Assembly: GCA_025351125.1 (NCBI GenBank)
Contig: JANXWN010000154.1
Span: forward strand, 1 to 5,096
DNA from: Caulobacteraceae bacterium
GTDB lineage: Bacteria; Pseudomonadota; Alphaproteobacteria; Caulobacterales; Caulobacteraceae
DNA: 5,096 bases
Direction: 5' to 3'
Numbering within the stretch: position 1 is the stretch's first letter; each line of letters starts with the position of its first letter. Under the pieces are notes generated by a model. The model worked only from the letters and a program-made list of their open reading frames with translations, did not search any database and was not told the DNA's origin. Positions 1 to 5,096 of the stretch are shown piece by piece. A program made the position numbers and the translations under genes.

Positions 1-61
1 TCCCGACCGCAGGTGATCCTACCCCAAGACGATGAACCTCAGTTGAACCGCGGCGGGATGC

Positions 62-1972
62 CTAAGCTTCGCGGGCCGCCATCCATGACTGAAACATAAG
101 CAGCGTCCAAATCTGATGATCGGTCGATGAGTCCCCCGACAGGTACCGGCGCCACGCCGCCGCGACGACCTTCGGGTTCAAGACTCCTTGGCGCGTGATG
201 ACCAGCGGCTCCAACAGCCCCTCCGCCCAGGCGCGCAAATCACCGGTGAGCCAGTCGTGTAAGGGGACCGAAAAACCCATCTTCGGCCGATCGATCAACG
301 CGCGCGGTACATATCGATCGAGTACCCGGCGCAGCGGCCATTTGGTTTCGCCGTCCTTTATCTTGAGGGCGCCTGGTGTGCGCCACGCCAAAGCCGCGAG
401 GCGATGATCGAGCAGGGGGACGCGCGTTTCAAGCCCCACGGCCATGGCCGCGCGGTCGACCTTGCACAGGATATCTCCCGGCAAATAATCAACGGTATCG
501 CGCCACATCATGCGCTCCAACGGGCTATCGAACTGCGGCGCGCGGGGACGCCAAGCGAAGGCCTCGCAAGACGGCTTGAGCAGAAGAGCGTCGGGGACGG
601 GCCACGCGGTCATGGTCTGCTCGAACAGGTCGTCCAAGCTTCGCGCCGGGAGCCAGCGGGCCAACTTTCGTAGAGCCGACCCCAGTCGCCCGCGAGAGGT
701 ATACCGTCGCGCGATCGGCCCCAAGGCGGCCAAGACATTTTCGATCACCGCGAGCGGAATTTTACCCAGCGCGCGGCCCAATAGGCCTCGAAAAGGCAGC
801 AGGCGGATGGCGTTCCACAAGCGTGGCACTCCGGGATAGCGCACATAGCCGGCGAACATTTCATCGCCACCGTCCCCCGTCAGGCAAACAGTGACCTGCG
901 CGCGCGCGATTTTACAGATCAAATGGGTGGGGATTTGCGAGGCGTCGGCAAACGGTTCGTCGTACAGGCTTCCCAACTGTCGGACCACGGCCTGCGCGTC
1001 GGCGGTAGTGACATAATGTTCGGTATGGTCGGTTTTCAGGTGAGCGGCGACGGCTTTAGCAAACCCGGCCTCGTTGAACTCGGGCGATTCGAAACCCAAG
1101 GTGAAGGTCTTGACCGGTCGATCTGTCAGGGACTGCATCAGGGCCACAATCAGCGACGAATCTACGCCGCCCGACAGAAATGCGCCAAGCGGCACGTCGG
1201 CGACCATCTGATCCTTGACCGCGGCGCGCAGCGTTTGGTGCAACGCCTCGACCGCCTGGTCAGGATCGGTCAGCGTCGCGGCGCGCCCGGCGTCCACAAG
1301 GTCCGCGACCGAGAAATATGGCGCGATGGTAGCCGCCGCCCCGGCTTTCCATGTCAAAACGGCGCCCGGCGGCACCTTTCTCACGGCTCGGTACACCGCA
1401 TACGGCGACGGAATGTATCCGTAGCGGAAAAACAGCGAAAGCGCGGCGGGGTCGAGCGTCTTGTTCAGGTCCGGTAGCGTCTCGAGCGCCGTCAATTCCG
1501 ACGCAAAGCTCAGGATTCCGTCTTGCTCGCTGTAGTAGAGTGGTTTTTCACCAAATCGGTCGCGCGCCAGACTGGCGATTTGCTCCTGCCGGTCCCACAG
1601 GCCTAGCGCGAACATGCCCGTCGCCTTGCTCAGTGCGGGCGCCAAGCCCCATCGCGCGATCGCTTCGAGCAAGACTTCGCTGTCGGAGTGTCCCCGCCAA
1701 GCTGTCGGGCCTGTGGCGTCAAGCTCGCTCCGCAGGGCTTCGAAGTTATAAATCTCGCCGTTGACGGTCGCGACATATCGCCCGCACGCCGAGACCATCG
1801 GCTGATGGCCCGCCGGCGACAGATCAATGATCGCCAAGCGCCTTTGGCCCAGCCAAACGGCCGCTTCTCCCCATAGGCCTTCGTCGTCGGGGCCGCGGTG
1901 GCGAAGCGCGGCCAGCATGACGCGAAGTTCGCTCTCGCCGCCCCCCCCTATCCGCCCGGCTATCCCGCAAAT
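62..1972 (-). CDS. asnB: Asparagine synthetase-type glutamine amidotransferase (AsnB family), probable ATT start
   Basis: The 636-residue product is a two-domain AsnB-family enzyme: glutamine hydrolysis at the N-terminus feeds ammonia to an ATP-dependent amide-forming synthetase domain, in the cytoplasm. With the start at 1972 it begins M-C-G-I-A-G, so Cys2 is the class II amidotransferase nucleophile. RHRGPD lies at about residues 24-29 and NGEIYN at 71-76. The synthetase domain carries the pyrophosphate loop SGGVDS at 267-272, DEPFADASQIPT at about 338-349, GDGGDE at 366-371 and a C-terminal KVDRAAMAVGLETRVPLLDH block at about 504-523. Length is usual for the long AsnB group common in bacterial polysaccharide loci. 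The first ATG (1918) would remove Cys2 and has no ribosome site; ATT at 1970-1972 has GAGG six bases upstream, and an in-frame TAG at 1991-1993 excludes a longer start. Family assignment is firm. Whether the substrate is aspartate or a sugar carboxylate cannot be told from sequence. Confidence 0.93.
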   Translation of the reverse strand: MCGIAGRIGGGGESELRVMLAALRHRGPDDEGLWGEAAVWLGQRRLAIIDLSPAGHQPMVSACGRYVATVNGEIYNFEALRSELDATGPTAWRGHSDSEVLLEAIARWGLAPALSKATGMFALGLWDRQEQIASLARDRFGEKPLYYSEQDGILSFASELTALETLPDLNKTLDPAALSLFFRYGYIPSPYAVYRAVRKVPPGAVLTWKAGAAATIAPYFSVADLVDAGRAATLTDPDQAVEALHQTLRAAVKDQMVADVPLGAFLSGGVDSSLIVALMQSLTDRPVKTFTLGFESPEFNEAGFAKAVAAHLKTDHTEHYVTTADAQAVVRQLGSLYDEPFADASQIPTHLICKIARAQVTVCLTGDGGDEMFAGYVRYPGVPRLWNAIRLLPFRGLLGRALGKIPLAVIENVLAALGPIARRYTSRGRLGSALRKLARWLPARSLDDLFEQTMTAWPVPDALLLKPSCEAFAWRPRAPQFDSPLERMMWRDTVDYLPGDILCKVDRAAMAVGLETRVPLLDHRLAALAWRTPGALKIKDGETKWPLRRVLDRYVPRALIDRPKMGFSVPLHDWLTGDLRAWAEGLLEPLVITRQGVLNPKVVAAAWRRYLSGDSSTDHQIWTLLMFQSWMAAREA

Positions 1973-1990
1973 GACGCGCCTCGATCCCTT
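1970..1990 (-). promoter_or_regulatory. Ribosome binding site and ATT initiation codon of the asnB-type gene
   Basis: On the minus strand a purine-rich stretch holds AAGGGA (1985-1990) and GAGG (1979-1982), followed after six bases by ATT (1970-1972) and then TGC for the catalytic Cys. Of the seven codons between the in-frame TAG (1991-1993) and TGC, only ATT differs from ATG at the wobble position in the right place. No ATG, GTG or TTG occurs in this frame until ATG 1918, which has no Shine-Dalgarno motif. This site decides the start. ATT initiation is rare but documented, for example for infC of Escherichia coli. Confidence 0.65.
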
Positions 1991-1994
1991 CTAA

Positions 1995-2032
1995 GCGGGC
2001 GCTCCTCGCCCGCGTGTCTCCGAGGACGCGGG
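1995..2032 (-). promoter_or_regulatory. asnB leader with mutually exclusive stem-loops
   Basis: Three pairings share the same bases. Hairpin A: 1995-2001 (GCGGGCG) with 2007-2013, a perfect seven-base stem with a five-base loop that reads AGGAG in the transcript. Hairpin B: 2009-2015 (CCCGCGT) with 2026-2032, a perfect seven-base stem with a ten-base loop. Hairpin C: 2003-2008 (TCCTCG) with 2021-2026. A and B compete for 2009-2013, C blocks both. The set sits just upstream of the asnB ribosome site. No U-tract follows hairpin A, so it is not a standard terminator. In GC-rich DNA such stems can arise by chance, so a regulatory role is inference. Confidence 0.3.
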
Positions 2033-2057
2033 GACCACGTTTTCCGCCCCGACGTCT

Positions 2058-2513
2058 TTAGCGGCAGCGCTGCACCCAGTGGCGATGCACCATCACGCTT
2101 TGGCAAAGGGCGGCGTGGCGCCGACCGTTGGACGATGCCGCGACCGACGCGTGACGATGACGACTCGCCTTTGCGTGATCGGCGACGCGGTGATGAGAGC
2201 GGTGATGCTTCGTCGTGGCTAAATCGGCCGCAGTCGCATGATGTCGTCGATGGTGGTGGTGCTGAGTCTTGGCGCTAATCGCCGCGGCGGCGTGACGGTG
2301 GCGGTGGTGGTGGTGGCGCCCGCGGTGCGCCTCCGGAGCGGCCGCGGCAGAGGAAGTGTGGTGGCCGTGTCGATGAGGCTTGGGGTCCGCCGGCGTGGCG
2401 GCGACATGACGGTGGCGGTGATGATGGTGCGCCGCCGCCAACCCCGGAGCGCCGCCCAGCAGCACCGGCAAGGCCAGGATGGTGGCGAGGATAAGTTTGG
2501 CGGCGTATTTCAT
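2058..2513 (-). CDS. Secreted histidine-rich small protein
   Basis: This 151-residue protein has an N-terminal Sec-type signal peptide: K2 and K6, a hydrophobic core at about residues 7-20 and an Ala-rich cleavage zone GLAAA ending near residue 28. The mature part of about 123 residues holds 33 His, over a quarter of the chain, in clusters such as HHHHRHRH at 29-36 and 67-74, spaced by Ala-rich linkers. It is strongly basic and probably disordered. The C-terminus is different: Cys137 and Cys150 bracket VMVHRHWVQR, perhaps a disulfide or metal site. The start at 2513 is chosen because it yields the signal peptide and has GGAG seven bases upstream; an in-frame ATG at 2609 lies inside the preceding gene and would bury the signal. 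No named family is recognised. Binding or buffering of Ni, Zn or Cu in the periplasm is an inference from composition only. Confidence 0.75.
   Translation of the reverse strand: MKYAAKLILATILALPVLLGGAPGLAAAHHHHRHRHVAATPADPKPHRHGHHTSSAAAAPEAHRGRHHHHRHRHAAAAISAKTQHHHHRRHHATAADLATTKHHRSHHRVADHAKASRHRHASVAASSNGRRHAALCQSVMVHRHWVQRCR
2292..2429 (-). repeat. Internal repeat coding HHHHRHRH in the His-rich gene
   Basis: Copies at 2292-2315 and 2406-2429 lie 114 bases (38 codons) apart and both encode HHHHRHRH. They share an exact 14-base core, TGACGGTGGCGGTG as read on the plus strand (2293-2306 and 2407-2420), and differ by CAC/CAT synonymous changes elsewhere. The pattern fits an old in-frame duplication or repeat expansion, though codon-limited convergence in a His/Arg run is also possible. 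Confidence 0.5.
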
Positions 2514-2520
2514 AGTCGCA

Positions 2521-2524
2521 CTCC
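2521..2524 (-). promoter_or_regulatory. Ribosome binding site of the His-rich gene
   Basis: GGAG lies seven bases upstream of ATG 2511-2513. It selects this start over the in-frame upstream ATG at 2609. Confidence 0.7.
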
Positions 2525-2571
2525 GGTTGGTCTGTCGCGGGTCACGACGGGGCGAGTCGCGTTTGCAGACG

Positions 2572-4008
2572 TTACAACACCATGGGAATGAGGTCCGGCA
2601 AGTCTTCACTGACTAAACCTGGTCCAAATTGATCGGCGCAGGCGGCGTGGATCCATACCCCGGCGCAGGCTGCCTCGAAACTCTCCATACCCTGCGCCAC
2701 CAAGCCACCGATCAATCCGGCCAGGACGTCGCCGGATCCGGCGGTCGCCAGCCACGGCGTCCCGTTCAGATTGACGGCCGCCCGTCCGTCCGACGCCGCG
2801 ATGACCGTATCGGGACCTTTCAGGACGACCACCGCCTGGGCGCGGAACGCCGCGGCCCGCGCGGCGCTGATCCGCTCGGGCGATTGCTTCAGCAAGCCGG
2901 GAAATATCCGCTCAAACTCGCCCGGATGCGGCGTCAGCACATCATCGCGGTCGAGGGCGCAAAACAATTCCTCCGGATCGTTGCGAAACACGGTCAGCGC
3001 ATCGGCATCGATCACCAAAGCGGCGCCGGTGCGCGCTAGGGCCAAAACATTCGATAATGTGGCGTCGGTCACGCCGGCCGCCGGCCCTATGATGACCGCT
3101 TCGGCGGACGACGCCGCGGCCTCAAGTTCAAGTTCGGTTTCGAACGGGCGCAACATCACCGCTTCGAGGTGCGCCGCATTGATCGCGAGAGCCTCCGGCG
3201 GGGACAGCATAGTCACTAGACCCGCTCCCGCACGCAGGCCCGCGCGAGCCGCCAGGCGGGCGGCGCCGGTGCTCCAAGCGTCTCCGCTGACCACGATCAA
3301 GCGACCCCGCGTCGATTTATGGACTGACACCTTCGGCCACGGATAGAGCGGCGCCCATAAGTCGGGCGTATTTTCAGAGAGGGATGTGGACACTGACTCT
3401 AGGCCGATGTCGGCGACCACCACCTCGCCGCACGCGGACCGACCCGGTTGTAAAACATGCGCGAATTTGCGCCGGTGAAAGGTGACAGTGAGGCCCGCCA
3501 AAAAACAGATGCCGCCCATTGGCGCAGCCAAATCGCCCGACAGGCCGCTCGGCACGTCGATCGCCACGACCGACGACCGCATGGGTTCGAGGCGTCGCGC
3601 CAAACGCCCCAATTCGACGCTCAGCGGGCGATCCAGACCAGCGCCGAAGATCGCGTCGATGACGAGATCGGCCCGGCCGCCCCGTTCGGTCAACGCCGTC
3701 GTCTCGCCATTCCATAGAGCCGCAGCCACGGCCGCCGCCGCCGTTTTTGGGGTGGCCATGGACTCGATCCGTATCGGCCACCCTTGGGCTTTCAATAAGC
3801 GCGCGACCACATAACCGTCGCCCCCGTTGTCGCCGGGTCCGACCAGAACCACCGTCGGGCGCGGCGAAAATCGTGCGACGACCGCATCGGCGACCGCCCC
3901 GCCGGCTCGCTCCATCAAGACGGACGTCGGCGTCCCGGCCGCGACCGCCGCCGCGTCGGCCGCCGCCATGTTCGCTATGCTTAATATATCGGCGCGGCGA
4001 AGCGTCAT
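2572..4008 (-). CDS. nnr: Bifunctional NAD(P)H-hydrate repair enzyme (epimerase plus ADP/ATP-dependent dehydratase)
   Basis: The 478-residue protein repairs hydrated nicotinamide cofactors in the cytoplasm. The N-terminal YjeF_N domain (about 1-215) interconverts R- and S-NAD(P)HX; the C-terminal ribokinase-like domain (about 225-478) dehydrates S-NAD(P)HX back to NAD(P)H using ADP or ATP. Visible epimerase motifs are LMERAG (31-36), GPGDNGGDG (57-65), DAIFGAGLDRP (118-128) and IDVPSGLSGD (150-159). Dehydratase motifs are HKSTRG (230-235), GPAAG (308-312), LTPHPGEFERI (358-368), LKGPDTVIA (396-404) and the GSGDVLAG nucleotide loop (424-431) with catalytic-position Asp427. Length is slightly short of the usual 490-515 but no motif is missing. 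Its ATG overlaps the upstream phosphatase stop as ATGA and has no good Shine-Dalgarno of its own, so translation is probably coupled. Confidence 0.95.
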   Translation of the reverse strand: MTLRRADILSIANMAAADAAAVAAGTPTSVLMERAGGAVADAVVARFSPRPTVVLVGPGDNGGDGYVVARLLKAQGWPIRIESMATPKTAAAAVAAALWNGETTALTERGGRADLVIDAIFGAGLDRPLSVELGRLARRLEPMRSSVVAIDVPSGLSGDLAAPMGGICFLAGLTVTFHRRKFAHVLQPGRSACGEVVVADIGLESVSTSLSENTPDLWAPLYPWPKVSVHKSTRGRLIVVSGDAWSTGAARLAARAGLRAGAGLVTMLSPPEALAINAAHLEAVMLRPFETELELEAAASSAEAVIIGPAAGVTDATLSNVLALARTGAALVIDADALTVFRNDPEELFCALDRDDVLTPHPGEFERIFPGLLKQSPERISAARAAAFRAQAVVVLKGPDTVIAASDGRAAVNLNGTPWLATAGSGDVLAGLIGGLVAQGMESFEAACAGVWIHAACADQFGPGLVSEDLPDLIPMVL

Positions 4009-4574
4009 AAGATGTCGGTGCTCGCTTCCGCGCCCCGCTCCACCAGCGTCAACCCCCGCGGGCCGGCGTCAAGGCGGGTGACCGACGTATGATCGGGTCG
4101 CGACACCAGCACGCGAGCGTCGCCGGACAGGCAAGACAACACCGCATTGATCGCGACGAAATGGCTGAATATCGCGGCGCCAGGATAGCGAACGACCGCG
4201 CCGACCACGTTGCGACGCCAGGCTTCGTAGTCAATATCCCCTGCAATCTCGGCCCACTCCCCTTCGAATGCACGCCGCAACCACGTCGCTCGTTGGTCAA
4301 CGGAAACGCCTTTCGGCGTGGGGATCTCACCGACCGCGGCATCGACCTCGACGGCTAGGCTCAACGCCAACGCTAATGGCGCGGCGGTTTCGCGGCACCG
4401 ACGCAGTGGCGAACTGATCACGCGGCTTGGACTGTCCTGCTCTGGCAGCGCGAGCAAATGCGCGGCTACCGCATTCGCCTGCTCGACCCCCAAGGCATCA
4501 AGACCGGGATTGGGGTTGTCGTCACCCCAGGACGAGGCCGGTCGACCGTGACGAACGAGATAAATTGCGGTCAT
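4005..4574 (-). CDS. Histidine phosphatase family protein (phosphoglycerate mutase-like)
   Basis: The 189-residue protein is a branch-1 histidine phosphatase, which forms a phosphohistidine intermediate. The LVRHG motif (6-10) supplies Arg8 and the nucleophile His9. SSPLRRCRET (54-63) supplies the second phosphate-binding Arg. Glu83 in VGEIPTP is the likely proton donor, and SHFVAINAVL (137-146) has the second catalytic-position His138, where most relatives have SHGGVIRA. No signal peptide or membrane segment is present, so it should act in the cytoplasm. The family covers phosphoglycerate mutases, cobalamin-pathway phosphatases and general sugar-phosphate phosphatases; nothing here fixes the substrate. 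The start is supported by AGGG four bases upstream (4579-4582). It is the first gene of the minus-strand row and overlaps nnr by four bases. Confidence 0.88.
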   Translation of the reverse strand: MTAIYLVRHGRPASSWGDDNPNPGLDALGVEQANAVAAHLLALPEQDSPSRVISSPLRRCRETAAPLALALSLAVEVDAAVGEIPTPKGVSVDQRATWLRRAFEGEWAEIAGDIDYEAWRRNVVGAVVRYPGAAIFSHFVAINAVLSCLSGDARVLVSRPDHTSVTRLDAGPRGLTLVERGAEASTDIL

Positions 4575-4611
4575 AAAGCCCTAACGTGAAGATCGTCGGC
4601 GCACCTGCGCG

Positions 4612-4639
4612 ATCCTAAGGCACAAGCCGCGCTTCACAA
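4612..4639 (-). promoter_or_regulatory. Possible sigma-70-type promoter of the phosphatase-nnr unit
   Basis: On the minus strand TTGTGA (4634-4639) and TAGGAT (4612-4617) are separated by 16 bases, each matching four of six consensus positions. Transcription would begin near 4605, giving a leader of about 30 bases to ATG 4574. This is pattern matching by eye only. Confidence 0.3.
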
Positions 4640-4648
4640 GCTGTTTCG

Positions 4649-4675
4649 ATTCACCGCAGCGCCTAAATATTCACC
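4649..4675. repeat. Paired ATTCACC direct repeats in the divergent intergenic region
   Basis: ATTCACC occurs at 4649-4655 and 4669-4675, with starts exactly 20 bases apart, close to two helical turns. An inverted near-copy (AATCACC on the minus strand) lies at 4714-4720. The repeats fall between the putative divergent promoters and could be an operator, but seven-base repeats can arise by chance. Confidence 0.25.
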
Positions 4676-4718
4676 ATCTGGCGCCTGTTTTGTTTGCTCT
4701 CGCCCGGCGGTAAGGTGA

Positions 4719-5096
<378 letters not shown>

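Noticed and set aside
1..61. tRNA-like GGTTCAA and an anti-Shine-Dalgarno-like GGATCACCT on the minus strand
   Set aside because: No flanking stems or tRNA fold can be built and no rRNA sequence surrounds it; chance resemblance in a short stretch past the asnB stop.
923..1477. Plus-strand frame of 184 residues opposite the asnB-type gene
   Set aside because: A shadow of high-GC coding DNA; the minus strand carries all conserved AsnB motifs over the same bases.
62..1918. ATG at 1918 as the start of the asnB-type gene
   Set aside because: It drops the catalytic Cys and the first strand of the glutaminase domain, has no Shine-Dalgarno motif, and the coding frame clearly continues upstream as the conserved family N-terminus.
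1995..2013. Perfect GC hairpin as an intrinsic terminator of the His-rich gene
   Set aside because: On the minus strand it is followed by TTAGAAGGG, with no U-tract, so it does not fit a rho-independent terminator.
2238..2591. Plus-strand Val/Arg-rich open frame opposite the His-rich gene
   Set aside because: Its Val runs are the complement of the CAC/CAT His codons; no ribosome site and no recognisable protein features.
2058..2609. Longer form of the His-rich protein starting at 2609
   Set aside because: It would begin inside the end of nnr and place 32 charged and Cys-rich residues before a clear signal peptide; the start at 2513 has a better ribosome site.

Overview
The window looks like part of a high-GC Proteobacterium, most probably an alphaproteobacterium. 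The evidence is uniformly GC-rich third codon positions, a typical PII protein GlnB at the right edge, and a TTGACG -35-like element of the kind common in that class. No RNA genes, insertion sequences, CRISPR arrays or phage genes are visible, and I cannot name a genus.

Layout from right to left. glnB (4814 to the right edge) is on the plus strand, complete through its T-loop and cut off near its C-terminus. A 239-base divergent intergenic region (4575-4813) separates it from a minus-strand gene row. That row starts with a small histidine (acid) phosphatase (4574-4005), which overlaps by ATGA the bifunctional NAD(P)H-hydrate repair enzyme (epimerase plus dehydratase, 4008-2572). After 58 bases comes a secreted histidine-rich small protein (2513-2058), with a clear signal peptide and a GGAG ribosome site. 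After an 85-base leader comes an asparagine-synthetase-type glutamine amidotransferase (1972-62). The last 61 bases at the left edge hold nothing I can identify.

The most informative observation concerns the asnB-type gene. The first ATG of its open frame (1918) would give a protein without the catalytic N-terminal cysteine. The frame continues upstream as C-G-I-A-G, the class II glutamine amidotransferase N-terminus. The codon exactly where the initiator Met belongs is ATT, with a GAGG motif six bases upstream and an in-frame TAG seven codons upstream. Either this gene starts with a very rare ATT codon or the base is a mutation or sequencing error. Its leader also holds three mutually exclusive stem-loop pairings.

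Functionally the window mixes nitrogen signalling (GlnB), glutamine-dependent amidation (AsnB-like), repair of damaged nicotinamide cofactors (Nnr) and an exported, probably metal-binding His-rich protein. Only the phosphatase and nnr are clearly one translation-coupled unit. The other genes may merely be neighbours. I see no convincing new multi-gene system.
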